The translations under genes and the position numbers were made by a program. 59,825 nt of DNA from contig NZ_CAJAXH010000083.1 of NCBI RefSeq assembly GCF_903946935.1, positions 1-59,825 on the forward strand, in the 5' to 3' direction. Below, in pieces: positions 8,659 through 18,222 of this stretch (within the stretch, counting starts at the first letter, position 1; each line of letters starts with the position of its first letter). The notes below the pieces were generated by a model. That model saw only the letters and a list, made by a program, of their open reading frames with translations, was not told the origin of the DNA and did no database searches. The stretch is from an uncultured Thiodictyon sp. (GTDB taxonomy: Bacteria; Pseudomonadota; Gammaproteobacteria; Chromatiales; Chromatiaceae).

Positions 8659-9516
8659 ATGCGACTGGTTATCGTCAGCGGACTCTCCGGTTCGGGCAAG
8701 AGCGTCGCACTGCACACCCTGGAAGACCTAGGGTTCTACAGCATCGACAACCTGCCGCTCTTTCTACTCAAAGACCTGGCCTTGGGGCTCAAGGATGCGG
8801 TGGATGAGGTCTTCAGCAACACCGCCGTGGGGGTGGACGCCCGCAGCAACCCCGAAGAGCTGAAAAATCTGCCCGACCTGATTGCCGCCGCTCAGGCGCG
8901 CGGCGTGCATTGCCAGGTGGTCTTCCTCGACGCCCACACCGACACCCTGATCCGCCGCTTCAGCGAGACCCGCCGCCGCCACCCGCTGACCCGCCAGGAG
9001 CGCTCGCTCGCCGAGGCAATCGCGCTGGAGCGCCAATTGCTTGAGCCGATTCGCCAGGTCGCGGACATCCTGATCGACAGCACGCTCACCAATGTCCATG
9101 AACTGCGGGACCTGGTGCGGGTACGCCTGGCCGGCGATGCCTCGCCCAAGGCCTCGATCCTGCTCCAGTCCTTCGGCTTCAAGCATGGCGTGCCACAGGA
9201 CGTCGACTTCCTGTTCGACGTGCGCTGCCTGCCCAACCCCCACTGGCAACCGGCGCTCAAGCCACTGACCGGACGCGACGCAGCGGTGATCGAGTTCCTG
9301 GAGGCGAGCCCTGACGTCATCGCCATGCGCGCGGACATCGCCGCCTATTTCGACCGCTGGGTGCCGCTGTTCGAGACCGATGGCCGCTTCTATCTCACCA
9401 TCGCAGTCGGCTGCACCGGCGGCCAGCACCGCTCGGTCTATCTGGTGGAGGCCCTGCGCGAGCACTTCGAGCAGATGGGCCATAAGGTGATGGTCCGGCA
9501 CCGGGAACTGCCATGA
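8659..9516 (+). CDS. rapZ: RNase adaptor / nucleotide-binding protein RapZ
   Basis: In E. coli RapZ senses glucosamine-6-phosphate and guides RNase E to the small RNA GlmZ, tuning amino-sugar supply for the envelope. The 285 residues have P-loop GLSGSGKS (8-15) at the N-terminus, the middle motif LSFGFKHG-like LQSFGFKHG, and the C-terminal signature IAVGCTGGQHRSVYLVE. Full length for the family. The stop overlaps the next start in ATGA, so it is translationally coupled to the EIIA-Man gene. No GlmY or GlmZ RNA is visible here, so the target is unknown. Confidence 0.95.
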   Translation: MRLVIVSGLSGSGKSVALHTLEDLGFYSIDNLPLFLLKDLALGLKDAVDEVFSNTAVGVDARSNPEELKNLPDLIAAAQARGVHCQVVFLDAHTDTLIRRFSETRRRHPLTRQERSLAEAIALERQLLEPIRQVADILIDSTLTNVHELRDLVRVRLAGDASPKASILLQSFGFKHGVPQDVDFLFDVRCLPNPHWQPALKPLTGRDAAVIEFLEASPDVIAMRADIAAYFDRWVPLFETDGRFYLTIAVGCTGGQHRSVYLVEALREHFEQMGHKVMVRHRELP

Positions 9517-9920
9517 GCGTCGGGCTACTGCTGATCACCCACCGCCCCCTGGGTAGCGACCTGTTGCGGGTCGCAACCGAGATCTTTGGCACCTGCCCCA
9601 CCCGCACCGGGTCGCTGGAGGTGGAGAACGACGCCTCCGGCGAGCAGGTGCTGGCCGAGGCACAACGGCTCGCCGAGCGGCTCGATACGGGTGACGGGCT
9701 CTTGGTCCTCACCGACATCTATGGCGCGACCCCGGCCAATCTGGCCATCTCACTGTGCGCGAACCACCCCCGGCGCCGGGTCCTGGCTGGGGTCAACCTA
9801 CCCATGCTGCTGCGCGCGCTCAATTATGCCGGGCTGGACCTCGAAGCCCTGGCCGACAAGGCCCTGGCGGGGGGCCGCGAGGGCGTGCGACAGTGTCCCG
9901 GACCGGACGGGCAGGAATAA
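9513..9920 (+). CDS. PTS mannose-family EIIA component
   Basis: A free-standing EIIA-Man domain of 135 residues with the phosphorylation site THRPLG (His10) and the conserved LVLTDIYGATPANLA loop. No IIB, IIC or IID component is encoded in the window, so a regulatory role is more likely than sugar uptake, as proposed for similar genes in other proteobacteria. It is coupled to rapZ by a four-base overlap and followed after five bases by HPr. Confidence 0.92.
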   Translation: MSVGLLLITHRPLGSDLLRVATEIFGTCPTRTGSLEVENDASGEQVLAEAQRLAERLDTGDGLLVLTDIYGATPANLAISLCANHPRRRVLAGVNLPMLLRALNYAGLDLEALADKALAGGREGVRQCPGPDGQE

Positions 9921-9925
9921 GACTA

Positions 9926-10195
9926 ATGGTTCATCTGGAAATCCAAATCGTCAACAAACTCGGGCTACACGCCCGCGCGGCGGCCAAATTGGTCAACTGC
10001 GCGACCCGCTTCGCCAGCCTGATCGAGGTCGAGCGGCGCGGCCAGCGGGTGAACGCCAAGAGCATCATGGGCATCATGATGCTCGCCGCGAGTCGCGGGA
10101 CCTGGATCGTGGTAGACGCCACCGGGGAGGACGAGGAGGACGCGGCGGCAGCGATCACGGCACTGATCAGCAACCGCTTCGGGGAGGACGAATGA
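9926..10195 (+). CDS. ptsH: Phosphocarrier protein HPr
   Basis: Carries phosphate from EI to the EIIA proteins. The 89 residues show the active-site motif NKLGLHARAAAKLV with His15 and the regulatory site NAKSIMGIMMLAA with Ser46, the target of HprK. The start ATG at 9926 gives the standard HPr N-terminus; upstream frames are shadows. The stop TGA overlaps the EI start. It may equally be called NPr; with both hprK and ptsN present it probably serves both branches. Confidence 0.94.
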   Translation: MVHLEIQIVNKLGLHARAAAKLVNCATRFASLIEVERRGQRVNAKSIMGIMMLAASRGTWIVVDATGEDEEDAAAAITALISNRFGEDE

Positions 10196-11943
10196 CCATC
10201 GCATTCCAGGGTATCGGGGTGGCGGCGAGCCAGTCGGTCGCCATCGGCCCCGCCTACCTGACCGGTCACGGGCTCTCCAGCGCCACCCCGACCCCGATCC
10301 ACCCCGACCAGGTCGGGGGCGAGCTCAACCGGCTCAATCAGGCCGTGGCCGCGGCCCGGCGGGCGCTCAAGCTGGTGCGCGCCCAGGTCCCACGCGCGAC
10401 CCCGCTCAATATCGCCGAATTCATCGACGCCCATCTCCTGATGCTGGAGGACGTGGCCCTGGTGGACGAGGTGCGCAAGATCATCCGTGATCAACTCTAC
10501 TGCGCCGAGTGGGCGTTGCAGATGCAGCGCGACACCCTGGTGCGCGTCTTCGACGCGATGGATGACCCCTATCTGCGCACCCGCCGCGATGACGTGGAGC
10601 ACGTCGTCCACCAGATCATGAGCTTCCTGCAGGGCGCCCAGTTGCAGTTCGACCCCGACGCCCGCGACCTGGCGGGGTGCGTGGTGGTGGCCCGCGACCT
10701 GATGCCGGCCGACGCCATCGTGCTGCGCCATCGGGGCGCCGCCGCCTTCGTCACCGAGTATGGCGGCCCGGTGTCGCACACCGCCATCCTGGCGCGCAGC
10801 CTGGGCGTCCCGGCAGTGGTCGGGGTGCATAACATTACCCGCTATGTGCGTCAGGGCGAACCCCTCATCGTCGATGGCGAGACTGGCACCGTACTGGCGG
10901 ACCCGGACGCCGCGACCCTGGACTATTATCGCGAACGCCTCGACGCGATCGAGGCGCGCCGGCAACACCTGCACACCCTGGTGGACCGCCCGACGGCGAC
11001 CCGCGACGGCACCGCAATCGGCCTGCTGGCCAACCTGGAGTTGCCGGAAGACGCCGCGAGCGCGCGCCTCAACGGCGCGGCCGGCGTCGGGCTGTACCGC
11101 ACCGAGTTCCTCTATATGAACCGGGACGACCTCCCGGACGAGGAGGAACACCTGGCCACCTACGCCACCATTGTGACGGCACTGGCGGGCCTGCCGCTGA
11201 CCATCCGCACCCTGGATCTCGGCCTGGACAAGCGCAGCGAGGCCCTGGGGGACCTGGGGACGGGGGCCAGCAATCCGGCCCTGGGACTGCGCGGCATCCG
11301 CCTGTGCCTCAAAGAGCCTGGACTGTTCCGCCCCCAATTGCGGGCGATCCTGCGCGCCAGCGCCCTGGGGCCGGTGCGGGTCATGCTGCCCATGGTCACC
11401 AACATCCAGGAGATCGAGGCGGTCCTCGCCCTCCTCGCCCAACTCAAGGAGGAGCTGACCCGCGAGGGCCTGGCCTTCGACCCCGCGCTGCCGGTCGGGG
11501 CCATGGTCGAAGTACCAGCCGCGGCACTGGCCGCCCGCTCGCTGACCCGACGCCTGGACTTTCTCTCCATCGGCACCAACGACCTGATCCAATACAGCCT
11601 CGCCATCGACCGGCTCGACGAGGCCGTGAGCTATCTGTTCGACCCGACCCACCCCGCCATCCTGCGCCTGATACAGATGACCATCGAGGCCGGTCATGCA
11701 CTCGCCACCCCGGTCGCCATGTGCGGCGAAATGGCCGGGGACCCGCGCTTCACCCGGCTCCTGCTCGCGCTAGGGCTGCGTCACTTCAGCATCCAGCCGG
11801 GCGCCCTGCTTGCCGTGAAGGAAATCATCCTCGACACCGACCTGGGCGAACTGGAGGCACAAACCCACGACCTGCTAGCCCGACTCGACGACGCCGAACC
11901 GGGGGAGTTGCTTGATGCGCTCGATACGCTGAATCGGCTATAG
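10192..11943 (+). CDS. ptsI: PTS enzyme I (PEP-protein phosphotransferase)
   Basis: Takes phosphate from phosphoenolpyruvate and passes it to HPr. The 583 residues follow the EI layout: HPr-binding helical domain (about 30-145), swivel domain with active-site GGPVSHTAILARS (His196), and PEP-binding TIM barrel with GLYRTEFLYM, SIGTNDLIQYSLAIDR and the catalytic cysteine in AMCGEMAGDP. No GAF domain is present, so it is the sugar-type EI rather than PtsP. ATG 10192 overlaps the HPr stop. It closes the regulatory PTS run. Confidence 0.95.
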   Translation: MTIAFQGIGVAASQSVAIGPAYLTGHGLSSATPTPIHPDQVGGELNRLNQAVAAARRALKLVRAQVPRATPLNIAEFIDAHLLMLEDVALVDEVRKIIRDQLYCAEWALQMQRDTLVRVFDAMDDPYLRTRRDDVEHVVHQIMSFLQGAQLQFDPDARDLAGCVVVARDLMPADAIVLRHRGAAAFVTEYGGPVSHTAILARSLGVPAVVGVHNITRYVRQGEPLIVDGETGTVLADPDAATLDYYRERLDAIEARRQHLHTLVDRPTATRDGTAIGLLANLELPEDAASARLNGAAGVGLYRTEFLYMNRDDLPDEEEHLATYATIVTALAGLPLTIRTLDLGLDKRSEALGDLGTGASNPALGLRGIRLCLKEPGLFRPQLRAILRASALGPVRVMLPMVTNIQEIEAVLALLAQLKEELTREGLAFDPALPVGAMVEVPAAALAARSLTRRLDFLSIGTNDLIQYSLAIDRLDEAVSYLFDPTHPAILRLIQMTIEAGHALATPVAMCGEMAGDPRFTRLLLALGLRHFSIQPGALLAVKEIILDTDLGELEAQTHDLLARLDDAEPGELLDALDTLNRL

Positions 11944-12011
11944 CTTCCGACCTACGCGGGGCTTGCGAATTGGAGGCCTTGATCAAGATTCCGGCCACTT
12001 GGGCTCGCCGA

Positions 12012-12070
12012 GTGCGTAGTCAGGCCATCTTGGCCTGACACCGTCAGGGCTGGAAGCCCTGACTACGCAC
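12012..12070. repeat. Long nested hairpin after ptsI
   Basis: Outer arms GTGCGTAGTCAGG (12012-12024) and CCTGACTACGCAC (12058-12070) are perfect inverted copies, and two smaller hairpins lie between them (around TGGCC and around GGGCT). The element is convergent with the 3' ends of ptsI (+) and the res pseudogene (-) and could terminate both. It looks like a dispersed palindromic repeat, though I see only one full copy here. Confidence 0.5.
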
Positions 12071-12121
12071 GCCGCTGGCCGGGATTATGATCGACGCCGA
12101 ATTGGAGGACGAGGCTTTACG

Positions 12122-12150
12122 GTGAAAGTCGGGCCGGGAGCGCGCTCCAA
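12122..12150. repeat. Dispersed GAAAGTCG...GGGAGCGCGCTCCA repeat
   Basis: The reverse complement of this stretch recurs at about 42140-42168 with a single mismatch across the GAAAGTCG to GCGCTCCA span. The core GGAGCGCGCTCC is palindromic. It lies in the 247-base spacer between ptsI and the res pseudogene, which otherwise holds the nested hairpin and no gene. Confidence 0.45.
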
Positions 12151-12190
12151 TCCGGCGATGCATCCCACCAAGGTGCGCCGAAGGCGGATA

Positions 12191-14601
12191 TCAACCGACC
12201 TGCGGCCGGCTGGCGCGCAACCATTCCCGTAGCTCGCCCAGATCGTCCAGATCGACCTCGGAGCCCAAACTCCCGTCATCCCTGACCCATCGCAGCCGCT
12301 GCTGATCCTTGGTCAGAAACAACACCTTGCCATAATAGCTCGGGACATGCCTCGCCTTGCGCGCGGCATCCTTGACGTTCTCCTTGGTTTCGATCAGGCG
12401 GATCAGCGGCCGATCGCCCGGAAAATGCTCCAGGCAGACAACAAAGTCCGGATGGAAAAAATTACGATGCTCACCGCGCACCAATCGAACCGAATAGCTC
12501 TTGCGATCCGGATTACGATGCCACCAGGCCACGAAGGGACTGCGATCAAGCGCCTGCGCAAAGGCGCGTTCTTCGCCGTTGAGCACGCTGCTGGCGTCGT
12601 ATCGGCCAGTCAAAAAACCCGCGCCGGCCAGCGCCCAACGGTGCTCCGCCAACCACGCCCGGTCATCCAGCAGCAGGGTTTGCTCCACCTCGGCCAGTTC
12701 ATCGCTGCTGGGCGGAAAGCAGCCATAGATATTATGGCGCGAGCTGCGCAGCGGTAGGGCATCCGGGAACAACATCGCATCGGGTAAAGGGCCTGCATCC
12801 AGCGTTTCCGCCTTCTCCGCGATGGCGGCATGAATCGCCTCGGCCAGGGTATCGGTACGCTGTTTCGCAATCCAGTGCGCGCAGTCGCGTGCCAGTTTTT
12901 TCCGGCTGCTTTCATCTGGCCGCTGGGCCTCATCCAACGCGTCGAATACCGCTTCCAGCGCCGGGACCATGCGCATGGCGAGGACCTCGAGGATCACCAA
13001 CAGGTCCGCATCCTCGACCTGCGGCAGCGTGCGCAGCGCCTGCAATGCCTCCCGTGCCAGGGCATTGCGATCGGTGACGATCGGTACCTCTTCGTCGCGG
13101 CTCGCCCGCGTGGTCAGTTCGGTATGGCGTTCGATCTCGCGCAGGCGGTTTTTCGCCACCTTGATCGCATCGGCGCTGAGTCTTGGCGAAATCTCCAGCC
13201 GCGCAGCCACGCCACGGGAAATCTCATCCATGCCGAGCAGTTCCGGTCGTCGTTCGCATTTGAGCGCGGGCGGCAGATTGATCGCCGTGGTGCTGCGCGG
13301 ATACAGCCGCAGGCCATGTTCGTGCAATAGCGATGTCAGCTCACTGCGACTGGCCGGCGCATCGGCAGCCCGACGCTTCGCCACTCCTTTCGCCGGCGGG
13401 AGCAGCACCGTATCGAGGTCGTCGCCAGCCGCGGAGCCTTGGCCGGCAAACAGATCGCCTTGGATGGGATCGCCGGCACCGCGGGGCGACACCGTCGGCG
13501 AACCTTCGACCGGCTGTCGTTCGTCGTTGCCTGGCAGCGGAAACTCAACACGAAGGCGCGCGGTGCGTCGAAGCCAGTACCGGCCGACTGCTTGAAGATC
13601 AGCACCTCCTTACTCGGATCATTGGCAATCGCCGCCATCAGCACCGGGTCCGGCGCATCGGCCGAATGCTTGCCGATCGCGCCGATCGGCACCTTGCAGA
13701 GATGGATCAGATCATGTTCGGCCTCTTCCACCGCCTTATCGCCATTGGCCACCTGGACCAGCAGCAGCGGTGTCAGTGCGATACCGGCAGCCGCGAGTTC
13801 GCCCTTCAATCGCTGGTTCCGCTGCCAGGCCTGACGCAGCACGGTGCGCTTGAGATCCGCAATGCCCTGCGCACTCTGGCGCAGGTCATAGACCACCGCC
13901 TCGATATATTTCTTGTTCAGCCGCGCCTTCACCACATCGTCGCGGCTGACGGTGAATGATTCAAAATCGGATTTGCCGGCGCTGGCGAGGAAATCGAGTA
14001 GCCGCTGATCCCTAGGCGTGGCGGTCGCCATCGTCAGATAATCCGGCGCCAGCCATTGTGCGAACTTGCCGAACTCGGTGGCCTTATCCAGTGCAATGTG
14101 CGCCTCATCGACCACCATCCCGATGCGCAGCCCCTTAGCGCGGGCGCGCGCCACCAGCTCGGCCAACGTGCGGGTGTCATCGTCGCTATCGGCATCATAG
14201 CCGCGGTTACGCCACTGCGCCTTGGCCACCGCCTGGACGGTGGAAATGGTCACCTGGCCCGCGGCCGGCTCCTGATTGCGTCCATGGATCAGCAGTTGCG
14301 GCGACAGATCGACCGCATTGGTCACCAGGGCCTCCAGCGTTTGCGCCACCAGGTTGACGAAAGGGACGAACCAGAATCAAAGTATTTCGCTATCGGCGCT
14401 GACATTGCCGAGCACCCGCGCCAGCATGAAGGTCTTGCCCGAACCGGTGGGCGCACGCAGCAGACAGGGCGGGCGGGTAGCGCGCAGCAGTGCGCGCGTG
14501 AGACCGGCGATCAACCTGGACTGAAACTCTTCCGGTTGCAGCGTGCGGCCCTGACCGGTGGTCAGCAATACGTTCATCGAGGGTGCAGGTAGGCTGGTCA
14601 T
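12191..14601 (-). pseudogene. res: Type III restriction endonuclease Res, broken
   Basis: Reading from ATG 14601, the helicase-nuclease subunit begins normally and shows Walker A APTGSGKTF. An in-frame TGA at 14377-14379 then interrupts it; the frame continues unchanged with FWFVPFVNLVAQTLEALV, so a single tryptophan codon (TGG) to TGA change is likely. The DEAH box follows (MVVDEAH), then GTGFDAPRAFVL near 13545. There the reading shifts and resumes in another frame at about RVEFPLPGNDERQ, running to the stop at 12191. The family's last helicase motifs normally lie between these two points, so an internal deletion with frameshift is inferred. The C-terminal nuclease part (HPDFVV, ETKEN) is intact. 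The gene starts immediately after the mod stop codon. It cannot make a working enzyme unless expressed in parts, which is unlikely. Confidence 0.85.
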
Positions 14602-16527
14602 TTACTGCGTCCGCAAGGTGGTCTGCCCGCGCAGCAGCGCATCCAGCAGGCTATAGCTGTTGACCTGGATGCCGCGCTCCTCAAGCAACTGGCGCACCGT
14701 ATCGGGACGCGCAGAATAGATCGCCAGGCGCTCGGCCGGCCAGGCGGCCAACCTGGCGATGACAGCGTCATCGACCGTGGCGCAGAGCAGCACCGCGAGT
14801 CGGGCGTCGCCGGCGATCTGGCACACCTGAGGGTCGATGGCATCGGCGCGAATCGCCCCACCGAGCTCGCGCAATGCCAGCAATTGCGCGGCATGGGCGG
14901 CGGTGGCGTCGCCCGCGACATCCGCCAGCTCGATGCGGTCGAGTTGCAGATAGGCAAAGGCGCCGCCCAGCCCGGCCTTGCCGCCATAGCCCTGTAGCAC
15001 CCGGCGCAGGCGTTCGGCACAGACATCGCGGCATAGGTTCTTAGCCGGTTCCTTGGCGGTGGCCTCGGTACTGGAGCACAGGATGAAACGCCGATCGCCG
15101 CCGTCGTCGGCATTCAACTCCAACACCGCATGGCCAGTGGTACCGCTGCCAGCGAAAAAATCGAGGACCAGGTCGCCGGGGCGCGTGGCCTGCTGCAGCA
15201 ACCCTTTGACCAGAGACAATGGCTTAGGATAGGAAAATGCCTTGCTGCCAAGGATGGCCTTGACCTCCTCGGTCGCTACGCCACCACGTGTACTGCGCAG
15301 CATTTCCAACTGGGCGGCATCGTCTTCGTCGCTCGTCGGCAAGGTTTCATTCATGCCCGCGATCCAACTGCATAGCGGGGCCAAGCGATCCTCTTGCGGC
15401 CTGGCTCTCCAATGCTCTTTGCGCGATGGCCGCCCCGGTGCGATCGGTTTGCCGATCCAGAAGTCGAGATCGGGCAGGTCTTCACGCAGTAGGGGCGTTT
15501 TTTTCTTCGGCAGCATCGGGCCTTGACCGGCGCGAATGGCATCGAGCAATGCCTCGCGACTGGCATAGCACATCACGTCTTCTGGCCGGCACGGTGGAAA
15601 GTAGATCAACGACTTGGCGATCAGTTGTTCGATCGTGTCACTGCGCAGCGACCGTCGGGCGGCAGCGCTGGCGTCTTCATCGCCGTTGAAACGCTGCATG
15701 ATTTCCGTTTCCGACGCATAAGCCCAAACGCGATTCGGGTCGCACGGATACCAATAACCAGTCCCCGGGTCCCGGATCGGATAGTAGGTGTTTTCGCGCT
15801 CAATAAAGGTATGGGCCTTCGTCAGCGGTTGCGGGGACCATTCACCGCGCGGGTCCTGGTCCGGATTGCGGAACTTGCCGCGGTCGGTTTGCCGACCGTT
15901 GAACTTGAAGCCGGGGTTGGCATAGACCAGCACATGCTCATGCACATGGCTGAAGCGGTAGGATAGGTCGTTGCCAGTGTCTTTGGTGCGCCAAACCAGG
16001 CTACCCAGCCGCCGCCCTGGCAGGACTTCGTCCATCAACAATTCGAGGCGCGCGCGGTTCTCATCGTTGATCGACACCATGATGACACCATCGGGTGCGA
16101 GCAGGTCGCGCGCCAACGTCAGCCGACGATAGAGGAACTCCAGCCATTGGGAATGGCGCCAACGGTCGTTGGCGCCCACATAGCGGTCGTTGTAGACCCA
16201 GTCTTTGTTGCCGGTATTGTATGGGGGGTCGATATAGATGACGCGAATACGGCCACGGTGGGTGGCCAGCAACAGACGCAGCGCGTCGAAATTGTCGCCC
16301 TCGATAATCAGATTGGAGCAAGACGCGGCGCCATCGGCCCAGCGCGACCACTCCGGCACGAGGCGCGGAAAGACCAGGTTGGCATTGAGCGCCGCATCGC
16401 GCTCGATCGCATTCGCTTCCCAATAGAGGCCCAGTTTCTGCCGAGTCAGATGCTCGACCAAGAGCCGGCGCAGTTGCTGCGCATCGAGCCCTTCAAGTTG
16501 TGTCAGCAGGGATGTCGGGAGACTCAT
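14602..16527 (-). CDS. mod: Type III DNA methyltransferase Mod (adenine-N6, beta class)
   Basis: Modification subunit of a type III restriction-modification system. The 641 residues are uninterrupted. The catalytic motif DPPYNTG (100-106) precedes the AdoMet motif DFFAGSGTTGHAV (456-468), the order of beta-class adenine methylases; the 110-430 region between them would be the target-recognition part. The start is supported by AAGGAAGG just upstream. The stop TAA directly abuts the ATG of the broken res gene. The locus sits between ptsI and the envelope M23 gene, where relatives often have secA, suggesting insertion. Because res is dead, this is effectively an orphan methylase. Confidence 0.93.
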   Translation of the reverse strand: MSLPTSLLTQLEGLDAQQLRRLLVEHLTRQKLGLYWEANAIERDAALNANLVFPRLVPEWSRWADGAASCSNLIIEGDNFDALRLLLATHRGRIRVIYIDPPYNTGNKDWVYNDRYVGANDRWRHSQWLEFLYRRLTLARDLLAPDGVIMVSINDENRARLELLMDEVLPGRRLGSLVWRTKDTGNDLSYRFSHVHEHVLVYANPGFKFNGRQTDRGKFRNPDQDPRGEWSPQPLTKAHTFIERENTYYPIRDPGTGYWYPCDPNRVWAYASETEIMQRFNGDEDASAAARRSLRSDTIEQLIAKSLIYFPPCRPEDVMCYASREALLDAIRAGQGPMLPKKKTPLLREDLPDLDFWIGKPIAPGRPSRKEHWRARPQEDRLAPLCSWIAGMNETLPTSDEDDAAQLEMLRSTRGGVATEEVKAILGSKAFSYPKPLSLVKGLLQQATRPGDLVLDFFAGSGTTGHAVLELNADDGGDRRFILCSSTEATAKEPAKNLCRDVCAERLRRVLQGYGGKAGLGGAFAYLQLDRIELADVAGDATAAHAAQLLALRELGGAIRADAIDPQVCQIAGDARLAVLLCATVDDAVIARLAAWPAERLAIYSARPDTVRQLLEERGIQVNSYSLLDALLRGQTTLRTQ

Positions 16528-16635
16528 ATCGGCGTCCTTCCTTACTGCTTATTTTCCCTTAAGCTCCGCTTGGGAATGAAGCCTCGACACTGCGCGTGTC
16601 AGCGCCCTCGATAGCACCGCTGACGGCCACCGAGT

Positions 16636-16656
16636 GCCGACCTCTGCGAGGTCGGC
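16636..16656 (-). terminator. Hairpin downstream of M23 gene
   Basis: GCCGACCTC and GAGGTCGGC form a nine-pair GC-rich stem with a three-base loop, just past the stop of the M23 peptidase gene and before the mod promoter region. There is no T run, so intrinsic termination is uncertain. Confidence 0.4.
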
Positions 16657-16667
16657 GCTTGGCCCGA

Positions 16668-17606
16668 TCAGCCGGGGTTGCCCGGGTCGCTGGAATGGCC
16701 ACCGGCGAACAGCGCGCCCGGGGCCTGGGAGCCAGTGAACTGCATTGGGTTCTCGTGCTCGCCGTCCTTCAGGACCTCGAAGTGGACATGGGGTCCGGTG
16801 GCACTCCCGGTCGACCCGACCGCGCCAATCACCTGGCCTTTGCGGACTTGCTCCCCTTCATGGACCGCGTTCGAGGAGTTATGGCCGTAACGGGTACTAT
16901 AGCCGTTGGCATGGCGGATCTCGATCAGATTGCCATAGCCATGGCGGCGTCCGCTGAAGGCCACCACGCCATCGGCCACCGCCACCACCGGACTGCCCGA
17001 GGGTGCGGCAAAGTCGACGCCTTGATGGAAGATGGCCCGATGCCGGATCGGATGCACTCGCATCCCATAGTTAGAGCTAATGTATCCCGTGCGAATCGGC
17101 CAACCCGAGGGCACGGATTTGGCAGTGAGCTCCCTCCCTGGGATCGCCTCTTCAAGGATCTCCAGCTTACGCTTGCGATCCTTGAGCAGGCTGACCATGC
17201 TTCCCAACTCGCTCGCGATCTCCCTGATGGTGTAGTCTTGGGCCGGACCACCCTCGGGCCCACCCTGAGGCGGGGGATTGCGGAAATCGAACTCTTGCCG
17301 ATCGAGCCCGGCCATGCCGGCGACACGCTCACCCAGGGCATTGACCCGCATCAGCTCCGCCTGCATATCACCGAGACTGGCGGTGATGGCCTCGATCTGC
17401 GCAGGGTCTGACGTCGCTGGTATGGTCGCAAGGTTTTGCGTCATGCCGTGGCCCTGGATCGGGTTCGATGCGTTGGTTTGGGCAACACCGGCCTGCTTAC
17501 CAACCCAGAATCCGATCCCAGCCCCGGCGACGGCACAGGAGAACACCGCGGAAAATGCCACAACGGCCTGCCCGCGAACGGTCTTTCTACGATCGAGGTG
17601 GTACAT
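16668..17606 (-). CDS. M23 family peptidoglycan endopeptidase
   Basis: A membrane-anchored or exported LytM-type metallopeptidase likely cutting peptidoglycan cross-links. From ATG 17606 it has 312 residues: a membrane segment at about 13-36, a coiled-coil-like stretch (about 65-155) and the peptidase domain (about 175-292) with zinc ligands His194 and Asp198 in HQGVDFA and His275 in GPHVHFE. All expected metal residues are present, so it should be active. The start is chosen because AGAGG precedes it by about eight bases; a longer frame to 17726 lacks such a site. It is divergent from dciA; in relatives the lpxC - DUF721 - M23 - secA order is common, but secA is replaced here by the type III locus. 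Confidence 0.9.
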   Translation of the reverse strand: MYHLDRRKTVRGQAVVAFSAVFSCAVAGAGIGFWVGKQAGVAQTNASNPIQGHGMTQNLATIPATSDPAQIEAITASLGDMQAELMRVNALGERVAGMAGLDRQEFDFRNPPPQGGPEGGPAQDYTIREIASELGSMVSLLKDRKRKLEILEEAIPGRELTAKSVPSGWPIRTGYISSNYGMRVHPIRHRAIFHQGVDFAAPSGSPVVAVADGVVAFSGRRHGYGNLIEIRHANGYSTRYGHNSSNAVHEGEQVRKGQVIGAVGSTGSATGPHVHFEVLKDGEHENPMQFTGSQAPGALFAGGHSSDPGNPG

Positions 17607-17745
17607 TGATAACCTCTGGCTGTGAGTAGGACGACTGTGAGTCTGGTTTATACTACGGACGGCCGGCCAAGGCGATTCATCAGGTACGCCGAGCGCTTGA
17701 TCTCGGTTTGTTTTTTCTACAGGCAAAGGTAATACCTCGCAAATT

Positions 17746-18222
17746 ATGGCAAGACAACGGGCCAGTCACACACGGGCCGCTCATGTGCGGGATCTTCTCA
17801 TGGCCAGCCCCGCGGTGGCGCACTGCCTAGAATTACAACAACGCGAGGATGGTCTGCTGACCCGGGTTCGCGAACTGCTGGCCCCCGCGGCACGGCCCCA
17901 TTGCATCCAGGCGAGTGCCACTGACGGTCAACTGACGGTCACGGTGGACTCGGCGGCCTGGGCGACCCGACTGCGCTATGCGGCCCCGGACCTGGCCCGG
18001 GGTCTGGCAGACGCCGGGGTCGTGGCGGTCAAACTGCGCGCCCGCCCGCAGGATCTCGGCACGCGCCGTCAAACGCCGCGGCGCCTGGACCCATTGACAC
18101 CTGCCGCGAGCGAACATCTGCTGGCAGCGGCGCAGTATACGGCCGACGCAGGGATTGCGGAGGTCTTCCGCCGCCTGGCGGCCAGGCGCCGCGAGCGGGA
18201 CCTGGGCGAGCCGTTCGCCTAG
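17746..18222 (+). CDS. dciA: DciA-like DUF721 protein
   Basis: DciA is the loader or partner of the replicative helicase DnaB in bacteria without DnaC. The 158 residues have the DUF721 domain in the first two-thirds (LLTRVRELLAPAARPHC through VDSAAWATRLRYAAPDLARGL). The C-terminal half is basic and probably disordered with a helix at LAAAQYTADAGIAEVFRRL. Its stop TAG is made by the left arm of a palindromic repeat, so the present 3' end may have been set by that repeat. Functional assignment follows the family; no biochemical hint is present here. Confidence 0.85.
   Translation: MARQRASHTRAAHVRDLLMASPAVAHCLELQQREDGLLTRVRELLAPAARPHCIQASATDGQLTVTVDSAAWATRLRYAAPDLARGLADAGVVAVKLRARPQDLGTRRQTPRRLDPLTPAASEHLLAAAQYTADAGIAEVFRRLAARRRERDLGEPFA

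Noticed and set aside
9931-11697. A 588-codon open frame antisense to ptsI
   Set aside because: The sense strand is HPr and enzyme I; the antisense product is low-complexity.
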